Positions 1 through 8,056 of a DNA stretch of 64,000 nt are shown here, piece after piece (the stretch's first letter is position 1; each line of letters begins with the position of its first letter). The notes under the pieces were generated by a model. That model saw nothing but the letters and a program-made list of their open reading frames with translations, was not told the origin of the DNA and made no database searches. Where the stretch lies: NCBI GenBank assembly GCA_900544545.1, contig UQVY01000001.1, positions 1 through 64,000 of the forward strand, read 5' to 3'. This DNA comes from an uncultured Eubacteriales bacterium. Lineage in GTDB: Bacteria; Bacillota; Clostridia; Christensenellales; CAG-314. Made by a program: the position numbers and the translations under genes.

Positions 1-39
1 ACGGAATAGTGGGGCTGGCTGTCGGAAACGGAGGATTTT

Positions 40-1650
40 ATGTTAAGACAGACCAACCAACAACCAATTACCGCCCTTTACCCAAGACTTTCCCATGAGG
101 ACGAGCTGCAAGGCGAGAGCAATTCCATTTCCAATCAGAAGCGTATCCTTGAAACCTATGCAAAGCAGAACGGCTTTTCCAATCTGCGCTGGTACACGGA
201 CGACGGTTATTCTGGTGCGAACTTTCAAAGACCCGGTTTTCAAGCCATGCTTGCGGACATTGAAGCCGGAAAAGTCGGGACAGTTATCGTAAAGGATATG
301 TCGAGGTTAGGGCGAAACTACCTGCAAGTGGGAATGTACACGGAAATGATTTTCCCACAGAAAGGTGTCCGCTTCATCGCTATCAATGACGGAGTGGACA
401 GCGCACAGGGCGACAATGACTTTGCCCCGCTGCGGAATATCTTTAACGAATGGCTGGTGAGAGATACGAGCAAGAAAATCAAAGCAGTAAAACGCTCAAA
501 AGGCATGAGTGGCAAGCCCATCACAAGCAAGCCTGTGTATGGCTACCTCATGGACGAGGACGAAAATTTCATCATTGACGAGGAAGCTGCACCCGTAGTC
601 AAGCAGATATACAACCTCTGCCTTGCCGGGAATGGTCCGACCAAGATAGCCCGTATGCTCACAGAGCAGCAAATCCCCACGCCGGGAACGCTGGAATACC
701 GCAGGACGGGCAGCACCCGCCGCTACCACCCCGGCTATGAGTGCAAGTGGGCGACCAATACCGTTGTGCATATCCTTGAAAACCGGGAATACACGGGCTG
801 TCTGGTAAACTTCAAGACAGAAAAACTTTCTTACAAAGTCAAGCACAGTGTAGAAAATTCCCCGGAAAAGCAAGTGATTTTCGAGAACCACCACGAGCCT
901 ATCATAGACACGCAAACATGGGAACGGGTGCAGGAGCTTCGCAAGCAGCGCAAACGCCCCAACCGCTATGATGAAGTGGGCTTGTTCTCCGGCATACTGT
1001 TCTGTGCGGACTGCGGCAGCGTCATGTATCAGCAGCGATACCAGACAGACAAGCGCAAGCAGGACTGTTATATCTGCGGCAACTACAAGAAACGCACCCA
1101 TGACTGTACGGCGCACTTTATCCGCACCGACCTCTTGACCGCTGGTGTACTCTCCAATCTGCGGAAAGTGACAAGCTATGCGGCAAAGCATGAAGCCCGG
1201 TTTATGAAGCTCTTGATTGAGCAGAACGAGGACGGGGGCAAGCGCAGGAACGCCGCCAAGAAAAAGGAACTGGAAGCCGCCGAGAAACGCATAGCCGAGT
1301 TATCCGCTATCTTCAAGCGGCTGTATGAGGACAGCGTGACCGGGCGCATATCAGACGAGCGTTTCACAGAGCTGTCGGCAGACTATGAAGCAGAGCAACG
1401 GGAACTGAAAGAAAGAGCCGCCGCTATCCAAGCGGAGCTTTCCAAAGCACAGGAAGCCACCGTGAACGCAGAAAAGTTTATGAATGTTGTCCGGCGGCAT
1501 ACCAGCTTTGAAGAACTTACCCCTACTCTGCTGCGGGAGTTTGTAGAGAAAATCGTTGTGCATGAGTGCAGCTATGACGAGAACAAGACCCGCAGACAGG
1601 ACATTGAGATTTATTATTCTTTTGTTGGCAAGGTGGACTTGCCCGAATAA
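40..1650 (+). CDS. Large serine recombinase (TnpX/TndX type)
   Basis: This is a site-specific DNA recombinase of the kind that excises and integrates clostridial conjugative or mobilizable elements through a serine-linked double-strand break. The 536 residues show a resolvase domain (about 10-160) with the catalytic serine in 'LYPRLS' (Ser18) and the 'GESNSISNQK' motif, then a recombinase domain (about 170-300), a zinc ribbon ('FCADCGS', 'CYICGNY', about 325-355) and a coiled-coil rich C-terminus (about 395-480). Length is normal for the family. The start is set by GGAGG six bases upstream. Pro15 stands where relatives usually have Cys. Such genes normally lie at the very end of their element, so the element's right end should fall shortly after 1650, and the rest of it lies left of the window. 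Family is clear; the element identity is not. Confidence 0.93.
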   Translation: MLRQTNQQPITALYPRLSHEDELQGESNSISNQKRILETYAKQNGFSNLRWYTDDGYSGANFQRPGFQAMLADIEAGKVGTVIVKDMSRLGRNYLQVGMYTEMIFPQKGVRFIAINDGVDSAQGDNDFAPLRNIFNEWLVRDTSKKIKAVKRSKGMSGKPITSKPVYGYLMDEDENFIIDEEAAPVVKQIYNLCLAGNGPTKIARMLTEQQIPTPGTLEYRRTGSTRRYHPGYECKWATNTVVHILENREYTGCLVNFKTEKLSYKVKHSVENSPEKQVIFENHHEPIIDTQTWERVQELRKQRKRPNRYDEVGLFSGILFCADCGSVMYQQRYQTDKRKQDCYICGNYKKRTHDCTAHFIRTDLLTAGVLSNLRKVTSYAAKHEARFMKLLIEQNEDGGKRRNAAKKKELEAAEKRIAELSAIFKRLYEDSVTGRISDERFTELSADYEAEQRELKERAAAIQAELSKAQEATVNAEKFMNVVRRHTSFEELTPTLLREFVEKIVVHECSYDENKTRRQDIEIYYSFVGKVDLPE

Positions 1651-1671
1651 CCGCCCGACCTATCCGACACA

Positions 1672-1992
1672 ATGCGCAAGTGCCGGATAGGAACGGCAAA
1701 ATTTTTTACACTTCTATTGCTTCTTTATCACACATCAATAAAAAAAGACGGCATATATCTTATTAAACCCGTTATTCAGATCAATCGGGATAATTACAGA
1801 TATTTGCAACTACTTGATATGCTTGACAATAAGATGAAAGTCAAAATCGAAGCGGATAACTACCGAGAGATTTTAAGAAAACAAATCGGCACGTTCGGTT
1901 TGAGTTTTGAACGGCTTATAGGGTACGCGAAGTATTACAATAATAATAATGTGTATGCGGGCCTTTCGGAGCTTGCGAGAGGAGTAAACTGA
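1672..1992 (+). pseudogene. C-terminal remnant of an AbiEi-like antitoxin
   Basis: From about residue 24 ('KKDGIYLIKPV') to the end, this 106-residue frame resembles the C-terminal part of AbiEi-type antitoxins, which repress and neutralise a nucleotidyltransferase toxin. The first 20 or so residues are hydrophobic and derive from sequence just behind the recombinase, so the N-terminal DNA-binding winged helix is missing. The stop lies one base before the toxin start, as in intact AbiE pairs. Truncation by insertion of the element carrying the upstream recombinase is the simplest explanation; the join would then be near 1720-1745. The family call rests mainly on the neighbour and is moderate. 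Confidence 0.5.
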
Positions 1993-1993
1993 T

Positions 1994-2950
1994 ATGAAGT
2001 TACATTTTGATAAAGCGGCATTTCAACTTGTAGTGGACGATATATCGAAGAAATGTTCCGTTCGACGCGACGTTTTGGAAAAAGATTATTACGTTACGCT
2101 TTTACTGAAAGAGTTGTCGGAAAAGGAACATTAGGCGTATGCTTATTTTAAGGGCGGCACGGCATTTTATAAAGCGTTGAAATCTATTCGCAGGTTTTCG
2201 GAAGATATAGACCTTACGGTGTATATCGAAGATTGTCCTACGGCAAGTCAGGCGAAAAAGCGGCTTGAAAACGCCACGCTGAAATTCAGTTGCCTTGAAA
2301 AAGGGGAAACGCTTGAAAATCATCGCGGAAGCATTACTTGCGAATATCTTTATGAGTCTATGTATGCGCTTGATAAAGAGGACGCGTTACAACGCTTCGG
2401 CAGGGTGAAAATAGAAGCCACGAGCTTTACAGTAAGCGAGCCGACCGACAAAATAACGATTGCGCCGCACCTTTTTGAACTTGCAAGCGAAGAACAGCAA
2501 AAGATAATGCGTGAAGTGTATAGCGTAGAACCGTTTGAAATTGAAACGATTTCGCTTGAAAGAATTTTTATCGACAAGGTGTTTGCCGCGCAGTTTTACT
2601 TTGAACGGAAAGATTACAGCGACGTTGCAAAGCACGTTTACGATTTAACCGTGCTTCTCGATAACGAGCAAATTAAAGTGTTTTTGAATGATCCCAAGCG
2701 CGTGCTTAAAATGATTGGATACAAACGTAAAGAAGAATTGAATCGCAAGGGCGGTGTTGCCGCGGATATGCAAATAGCAAACTTTGATTACTTCCGAGGG
2801 CTTGACGGTAACAAAGAGTTTGAAAGCGCGTTCGATGAAATGCAACGTATTTATGTATTCAACGAACAAGATAAATTAAGCAGGGAAACTGTTTCTGCCG
2901 CTATTTCCAAGTTACGAGAGATTATGGATATAGAGTGGGACAGAGAATGA
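1994..2950 (+). pseudogene. AbiEii/AbiGii nucleotidyltransferase toxin, interrupted by an in-frame TAG
   Basis: AbiEii toxins are nucleotidyltransferases of type IV toxin-antitoxin phage-exclusion systems. The frame opens at ATG 1994 ('MKLHFDKAAFQLVV'), meets TAG at 2132-2134 after 46 codons, and continues in the same frame to TAA-free codons ending at 2950. The family signature 'YFKGGTAFYK' followed by 'RRFSEDIDL' lies directly after the stop, so the toxin fold and the GG(T)...DxD active site are otherwise intact. A new start inside the gene (such as 2177) would lose the GG motif. The TAG could arise from CAG by one C-to-T change. Together with the truncated antitoxin this suggests a dead module that was relieved of its toxin. 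A readthrough or sequencing error cannot be excluded. Confidence 0.8.
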
Positions 2951-2971
2951 CAAACAAATAACTAAGGAATA

Positions 2972-2998
2972 AGGGACGTTCTTCGGAGCGTTCCTTTT
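2972..2998 (+). terminator. Intrinsic terminator after the abiE remnant
   Basis: A nine-pair stem with G-T pairs (GGGACGTTC / GAGCGTTCC) closes a TTCG tetraloop and is followed by TTTTCT. Confidence 0.6.
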
Positions 2999-3104
2999 CT
3001 GTACCGAAAATGCGCTAAAACTATCTAAATATCAATATTTTTAGAGTAAAATCGGTTTTACGGACAGATTCTGAAAATATTTTATGAAAAGTGGTCAAAA
3101 CAGC

Positions 3105-3133
3105 TTGACAAATACAGATTCGGATGCTATCGT
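3105..3133 (+). promoter_or_regulatory. SigA-type promoter of the tnpV operon
   Basis: TTGACA at 3105-3110, a 17-base spacer, then TATCGT at 3128-3133, 35 bases before the tnpV start. The -10 box overlaps the palindrome at 3130-3143. Confidence 0.6.
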
Positions 3134-3143
3134 ATTGATACGA
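3130..3143. promoter_or_regulatory. 14-base palindromic operator TCGTAT-TG-ATACGA
   Basis: A perfect inverted repeat with a two-base centre covers the -10 box and start region of the tnpV operon promoter. The same half-sites with another centre (AT) occur at the equivalent place of the promoter at 13758. Both operons encode a related small basic protein, which may be the repressor. The palindromes are seen; the regulator is inferred. Confidence 0.6.
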
Positions 3144-3167
3144 CGAAAGAAAATCGGAGGTGAAACT

Positions 3168-3524
3168 ATGAACAAAGCAAAAGTAATGCAAAAAGCGAAA
3201 TCGGGCGAGGGATTGACCGTAGCGGAAATCAAGGTTTATCAAAAGACTGTTAAACGAGAAAAGCAGGTTTACGGCAAGTACGGAACGCTTGCAAAACAGT
3301 ATCTGGAAGATAAAGGAATTGATTGGACGATTGCTAATCTTCCCGAATATCTGCACGGCGTAGATAAAGCTGCCGACGAAATGTATGAAACGATGTATGA
3401 GAAGTTCTCGAAAGAAGAGCGTTTCAAAAAGTCGGAAGATTTTATGGAAAATCTGAAACGGGAAACGGAAATGCAAAGGCTTATCGAAGAAGAAATCTTA
3501 AATGGAATCGTTTATGTAAAATAA
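3168..3524 (+). CDS. tnpV: TnpV-family mobile-element protein
   Basis: The 118-residue product matches the TnpV pattern, a transposon-encoded protein of Tn4451-like elements whose biochemical role is not known. Visible features are 'YGKYGTLAKQYLED' in the centre, the 'LPEYLHGVDKAADEMYETM' stretch, and the C-terminal 'EMQRLIEEEIL' helix. The ATG at 3168 is preceded by GGAGGTG at the right distance, which argues against the longer frame upstream that would overlap the promoter. It is the first gene of an operon with a tiny membrane protein, a basic RHH-like protein, a short helical protein and a broken recombinase. Confidence 0.75.
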   Translation: MNKAKVMQKAKSGEGLTVAEIKVYQKTVKREKQVYGKYGTLAKQYLEDKGIDWTIANLPEYLHGVDKAADEMYETMYEKFSKEERFKKSEDFMENLKRETEMQRLIEEEILNGIVYVK

Positions 3525-3537
3525 CGGAGGTATCAAA

Positions 3538-3660
3538 ATGAAAGTGTTAAAAGTAATTGCAACTATCGGCAGATTTGCGTTGGCAGGCGTGCTTATTGCA
3601 GGGCATTTCGTAATGAGTATCATCGGCGCGCTGATTTGCGCAATCACGTCGCAAGGCTAA
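3538..3660 (+). CDS. Forty-residue hydrophobic protein
   Basis: ATG 3538 follows GGAGG by seven bases, 13 bases after tnpV. The product has one basic N-terminus ('MKVLKVIATIGR') and one continuous hydrophobic stretch, so it is probably a single-span membrane peptide. Small hydrophobic genes of this kind are common in clostridial integrative elements, but I recognise no family. Confidence 0.6.
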   Translation: MKVLKVIATIGRFALAGVLIAGHFVMSIIGALICAITSQG

Positions 3661-3674
3661 AACGGAGAATTACT

Positions 3675-3902
3675 ATGGAAAAGAAAGAAACAACGCCGCG
3701 CAGAGCGGCAAGAAGAAGTTACGAGGAACGCAACAAAGATAAGCGCAAGCAGACGAGCGGAAATTTCGGAACGATGATACCGCGGGATTTGTTCGATGAA
3801 ATCAATGCGTTTTTGTCGAAACATCACATCACGAAGGTGCAGTTGATTTTCAGAGGATACGAATCCTTGAAAGCCGAGTACGAAAAGACCGATAATAAGT
3901 AG
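3675..3902 (+). CDS. Small basic RHH-like mobile-element protein
   Basis: The 75-residue product has a very basic N-terminal half ('RRAARRSYEERNKDKRKQ') followed by 'TMIPRDLFDEINAFLSKHHITKVQLIFRGYESL', which reads as a beta strand plus two helices in ribbon-helix-helix style. It starts at ATG 3675 behind GGAG. The gene at 13833 is a clear relative, with 'TSIPRETAEEIDAFLKKHGYTKVKLIEEGYKAL' at the same place. Role is probably DNA binding, perhaps as autorepressor at the TCGTAT-NN-ATACGA palindromes or as an accessory antitoxin-like factor; this is inference. Confidence 0.65.
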   Translation: MEKKETTPRRAARRSYEERNKDKRKQTSGNFGTMIPRDLFDEINAFLSKHHITKVQLIFRGYESLKAEYEKTDNK

Positions 3903-3929
3903 TCCGGTCTGATACAATTTAATAATTTG

Positions 3930-4028
3930 AATGCCGTTTGGCATTCCACGAAGAATACAAAATCGGGAAACGATAAAGTATAAAGTGGCAATGCCAAATA
4001 CATATTCAACTGTTTGTTATCGTTTCCC
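3930..4028. repeat. Nested inverted repeats upstream of a recombinase remnant
   Basis: A hairpin AATGCC-GTTT-GGCATT (3930-3945) is followed by GGGAAACGATAA (3965-3976) and its exact reverse complement at 4017-4028, enclosing 40 bases that hold another small palindrome (TGGCAATGCCA, 3986-3996). The arrangement precedes the last two genes of the operon. It could be a regulatory RNA structure, a recombinase or excisionase binding region, or an element end. Confidence 0.5.
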
Positions 4029-4050
4029 CTAATTTATAAGGAGAGGAAAA

Positions 4051-4230
4051 ATGGATAAAGCAGAACTGAATATGGATGTAATTAACAAAGTTATTGCTTT
4101 CAAAATGTTGGAGATTGCACACGAAAATGGGCTGATAGACGATAAAAAGTATATAAATATCGAACGAAAAAGTCTTCAATATGGAGAAAGTATTGCATTA
4201 CAAAATAAACTTTATACGGAGGTGAATTGA
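4051..4230 (+). CDS. Short helical protein preceding a recombinase (SHOCT-like)
   Basis: ATG 4051 lies behind GGAGAGG. The 59-residue product ('VIAFKMLEIAHENGLIDDKKYINIERK') resembles the short SHOCT-like proteins often encoded directly before serine recombinases in Clostridia. Its stop overlaps the ribosome binding site GGAGGTG of the recombinase fragment behind it. Function is unknown; an oligomerisation or recombination-accessory role is possible. Confidence 0.5.
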   Translation: MDKAELNMDVINKVIAFKMLEIAHENGLIDDKKYINIERKSLQYGESIALQNKLYTEVN

Positions 4231-4231
4231 T

Positions 4232-4333
4232 TTGATTGCTAATGATGTTGTAATGCCGACAGACGTGAACTTGGATAGATTGAGAAAGCGAAAAGTTGTA
4301 TTTTATGGGCGCGTAAGCACCGAAGACGAGTAA
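4232..4333 (+). pseudogene. N-terminal fragment of a serine recombinase
   Basis: From TTG 4232 the frame reads 33 residues ending 'KRKVVFYGRVSTEDE' before TAA at 4331. 'YGRVSTED' is the catalytic start of the resolvase domain, including the nucleophilic serine. Nothing recognisable follows in any frame, so about 500 residues are missing. This is the first of two recombinases in the window that are cut off shortly after the catalytic serine. Confidence 0.75.
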
Positions 4334-4434
4334 ACATAGGGGAAACAATCAAACAGCAAGTTCGTAAATATTTAAAAATACTGAAGAAAGTGGTCAACCG
4401 ACGCTATTTTTCATGCGAGGATGCGTGTTTCGGC

Positions 4435-4463
4435 TTGAAATAATCTTGAAAATATAGTATAAT
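4435..4463 (+). promoter_or_regulatory. SigA-type promoter of the AlbA-like regulator
   Basis: TTGAAA at 4435-4440, a 17-base spacer and a perfect TATAAT at 4458-4463, about 40 bases before the gene. Confidence 0.7.
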
Positions 4464-4502
4464 AAAAATGGAAAAGTGTAAGATCGGAGGGATTGACAGG
4501 CT

Positions 4503-5848
4503 ATGCCGAAAAGATTTGAAGAATTGATCGCTCAAGGCGAAGGAATATCGATTGAATTCAAAGAGTGTAAAGACGCTTTGCCGAAAAACGTGTTTGAAAC
4601 GTTATGCGCATTTCTGAATCGTTTCGGCGGAGATATTTTTCTCGGTTTGAAAGATGACGGCACCATTAGAAAATATTTCCGACGGTGTATTTGCCAGTCG
4701 ATGAGTTTAAATTAGACGGCAAAACGATTTTACACGTTTACGTTCCGGAAAGTTCGCAGGTGCATAACACCAACAGGCGGATTTTTGACAGAAACGAGGA
4801 CGGCGATTTTGATATTACGGATAATACCGATCTCGTTGCGGCAATGTATATCAGAAAACAACGCGAATATACGGAAAATACCGTTTTCCCGTATGCGACG
4901 GAAAATGACCTGAAACACGACCTTATCGACCGTGCGCGTATTATGGCGACAAACAGAAACCCTCATCATCCGTGGGAGCGAATGACGAACGAAGAAATTT
5001 TGCGTAGCGCGGGGCTGTATAAGAAAAATCTTCAGACGGGCGAAAGCGGATATACGCTTGCGTGTATTCTGCTTTTCGGAACGGACGAAGCGATTCTATC
5101 GGCGTTGCCGCACCATAAAACGGACGCGATTTATCGGGTGAACGAAACGGACAGGTATGACGACAGGGACGATATTCGTTGTAACCTGATCGAAAGTTAC
5201 GATCGGCTTATGGCTTTTATCGAAAAGCACGTGGACGATAAGTTTTATATGGAAAACGAAATCCGCGTAAGCGCGAGAAATAAACTGTTTCGCGAAGTCA
5301 TTGCAAACATGCTTATTCACCGCGAATATTCCAACGCGTATCCCGCAAAACTTATCATCGAAAAAGATTGCGTAAGAACGGAAAACGGCAATAAAGCGCG
5401 CGGGCTCGGAACGATAAGTTTAACGGATTTCGTGCCGTATCCGAAAAATCCCGTAATCGCATCTGTTTTTAAGGAAATCGGCTGGGCGGAGGAACTCGGC
5501 TCGGGCGTGAGAAATATCGTAAAATACAGCAAAGTGTATTCGGGAACGATTCCCGAATTAATCGACGGAGACGTATTCAAAACGAAAATCTCGTTGAATG
5601 GTACTGTAAATGGTACTGTAAATGACACTGTAAATGGCACTGTAAATGACGGTGTAAAATTAACGCCAACCGAGCAAGCGGTACTTGATTGTATAAGAGA
5701 AAATAATTTAATCAATGTGGCTGAAATTGTCGACTGTACAAAAAAAGGAAGAAGCACTATCATGCGCACAATCAAATCTTTAAAAGAAAAAGGTTGTATT
5801 CAGCGCGTCGGTTCGGATAAAACGGGCAGTTGGGAAATTCTCCGATAA
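4503..5848 (+). pseudogene. AlbA_2-domain transcriptional regulator with internal deletion and frameshift
   Basis: Proteins of this type have an N-terminal AlbA_2 (divergent AAA_4) nucleic-acid binding domain, a RecG-like ATP-binding region and a C-terminal winged helix. The first frame (4503-4715) holds 'GEGISIEFKECK' and 'FLNRFGGDIFLGLKDDGTI', then goes astray. A second frame resumes near 4670 ('VYLPVDEFKLDGK') and runs to 5848, including 'VSARNKLFREVIANMLIHREY', 'GSGVRNIVKYS' and a C-terminal helix-turn-helix ('RSTIMRTIKSLKEKG'). In intact relatives roughly 35-45 residues separate 'DDGTI' from the 'VYLPVDEF' stretch, so a deletion and a frame change happened together near 4665. A tandem NGTVN/NDTVN linker (5596-5660) joins the last two domains. 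Probably non-functional. Confidence 0.75.
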
Positions 5849-5947
5849 CGGCGAAAAAAATAAAAAATTTTATTAACTATGACAACCGCTGACATATTTA
5901 ATGTGCTAAAATAGAACGAACGAAGAGATTTACAGGAGAAAACTTAA

Positions 5948-8056
5948 ATGAGCGAAAATAAAATACTCGATACAATGTGGGACGATAACCCGATAGACAT
6001 CACGCAGGAAGCGAATTTTATATGGAGCATTGCAAACAAGTTGCGCGGCTCGTATATGCCCGATAAATACGGCGACGTCGTAATTCCTATGACAATCCTT
6101 CGCCGTTTCGAGTGCGCGCTTGAAGCCACAAAGCAGGCGGTGTTAAAAGCCTATCGGTCAAACCCGAATTACCCGTCGAAAGCACTTTGCAAAATCGCGG
6201 GTTTTTCGTTCTATAACACGAGTGAGTACGACTTAAAAGAACTCTGCAACGATTCCAAACATATTGCGGCGAACTTCAAAAACTATATCAGCGGTTTTTC
6301 GGCTAATGTAAAAGACATTTTTGCCGAACTTGAAATGGACAAACATATCGACAAAATGGAAAAGGACGGCTGCCTGTATTCCGTCGTCGAAGCGTTTTCC
6401 GTGCTTGACCTGTCGATAAAAACTTACGACAGTATCAAAATGGGATATATTTTTGAAAACCTGATCGGCAGATTTTATCAGAACGTGGACGCCGGACAAT
6501 TTTATACGGGCAGAGATATTATCAAGCTACTCGTAGAAATTTTAATGGCGGAGGGGTGCGACGATATTTTCGACAGCCACAAGGTTATTACCGTTCTCGA
6601 CCAAGCCTGCGGAACGGGCGGTATGCTTTCCACGGCGTATACCTACATAAAACACTATAATCCTACGGCGGAAGTCAAACTGTTCGGGCAGGAATTTATG
6701 GGGCAGTCTTACGCGGTAGGGCTTGCCGAAATGCTCATCAAAAATCAGGACTCGGATAATTTCCGTCACGTCGATACGTTCAAAACCGATTGCTTTGCCG
6801 ATACGAAAATGCGGTTCGTCATCGAAAACCCGCCGTTCGGCACACCGTGGTCGGGCAAAGACGCAAAGGACGGACAGGAAGACGCAGTTAGGAAAGAATA
6901 CGCCAAAGGCGAAACGGGCAGATGGGGACACGGATTTCCGAGCGGTGGCGACTCGCAAATGATTTTCTTGCAGTCCGCCGTGGACAAAATGGACGACTTC
7001 TGCGGCAGAGCGGCGATTATCGAAAACGGCTCGCCGCTGTTTAACGGCGATACCGCTTCGGGCGAAAGTCAGATTCGCCGTTGGCTTTTGGAAAGCGACC
7101 TTATTGAAGCGATTATTGCTTTGCCGACCGATTTGTTTTACAACACGGGCATTCAGACCTACGTTTGGATTCTCTCGAAAAATAAGCGCAAAGAACGCAA
7201 AGGCAAAATACAACTCATCAATGCCGCCGAGATTTACCATAAACTTCGTAAAGCCGTCGGCAACAAGAAAAACGAAATTACGAGAGAGGACAGAAAGAGA
7301 ATCACGCACCTTTACGCCGATTTTGTGCCGAGCGACCTTTGCAAGATTTACGATAATACGGAGTTTCTTTACAAGGAATATGCCGTTATGCAACCGCTTC
7401 AACGCAGTTACGCTATCACGGAAGAGCGTATCGAACAAATGCTGATGAAAGGCGCGCTGTCGGGTGTTTACGACGAAGCGAAGATTGCCGAATACGAAAG
7501 TCAGGGTGTTGCGCTTGCCGATAAAGATAAGAAAAAATACGAAGAAATGCTTGAAAGAAAGCCGTTATATGAGGACATTCTGCAAACGCTGAAAGAGCAT
7601 ATCTCGGACAAGGTGTATAAAGAACCGGAAAGTTTCATCAAGTACCTTTCGGGAATTTTGTCGTGCGATAAAAAACTGACAGAGCGTATCGCGGACGGGC
7701 TTTCCGAGATGGACAAAACGGCAGAAATTCAGCGCGATAAAAAGGGCAATATCATCTATGACAAAGAAACGCGCGACACCGAAATCGTGAAATATACCGA
7801 GGATATAGAAACCTATATGGCGCGTGAAGTGTTGCCTTACGTTCCTGACGCGAAATGGTTTTGGGAGGAAAATCTCGGCGCGAAAAAGCCCGTGATAAAA
7901 ATCGGCGCGGAAATACCGTTTACAAGATATTTCTATAAATACACTGAGCCCGAAAAGAGCGAAGTGTTGGAAGGAAAATTCTTAACGCTTGAAAAGAGCG
8001 TAAGTGAGAGAATCAAAAATTTGTTTGGAGGGAAAGTGAGAAATGGGGGAAATTAA
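5948..8056 (+). CDS. hsdM: Type I restriction-modification, methyltransferase subunit HsdM
   Basis: HsdM transfers a methyl group from S-adenosylmethionine to adenine in the site chosen by HsdS, and is part of both the methylase and the restriction complex. The 702 residues contain an N-terminal HsdM helical domain (about 15-150), motif I 'VLDQACGTGGM' (about 216) and motif IV 'NPPF' (about 294), which is the adenine-N6 type. A C-terminal extension of about 200 residues after the core is probably for assembly. The ATG follows AGGAGA by eight bases. It is first in the operon hsdM, AbiJ-like gene, hsdS, hsdR, and its end overlaps the next gene by 14 bases. Complete, with all visible motifs present. 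Confidence 0.95.
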   Translation: MSENKILDTMWDDNPIDITQEANFIWSIANKLRGSYMPDKYGDVVIPMTILRRFECALEATKQAVLKAYRSNPNYPSKALCKIAGFSFYNTSEYDLKELCNDSKHIAANFKNYISGFSANVKDIFAELEMDKHIDKMEKDGCLYSVVEAFSVLDLSIKTYDSIKMGYIFENLIGRFYQNVDAGQFYTGRDIIKLLVEILMAEGCDDIFDSHKVITVLDQACGTGGMLSTAYTYIKHYNPTAEVKLFGQEFMGQSYAVGLAEMLIKNQDSDNFRHVDTFKTDCFADTKMRFVIENPPFGTPWSGKDAKDGQEDAVRKEYAKGETGRWGHGFPSGGDSQMIFLQSAVDKMDDFCGRAAIIENGSPLFNGDTASGESQIRRWLLESDLIEAIIALPTDLFYNTGIQTYVWILSKNKRKERKGKIQLINAAEIYHKLRKAVGNKKNEITREDRKRITHLYADFVPSDLCKIYDNTEFLYKEYAVMQPLQRSYAITEERIEQMLMKGALSGVYDEAKIAEYESQGVALADKDKKKYEEMLERKPLYEDILQTLKEHISDKVYKEPESFIKYLSGILSCDKKLTERIADGLSEMDKTAEIQRDKKGNIIYDKETRDTEIVKYTEDIETYMAREVLPYVPDAKWFWEENLGAKKPVIKIGAEIPFTRYFYKYTEPEKSEVLEGKFLTLEKSVSERIKNLFGGKVRNGGN

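Noticed and set aside
496..1191. Open frame of 231 residues on the minus strand inside the serine recombinase
   Set aside because: It is the antisense shadow of a well-supported gene, with no ribosome binding site or domain.
1651..1740. Exact right end and attachment site of the element carrying the first serine recombinase
   Set aside because: Only one side of the element is in the window, so no core duplication can be compared.
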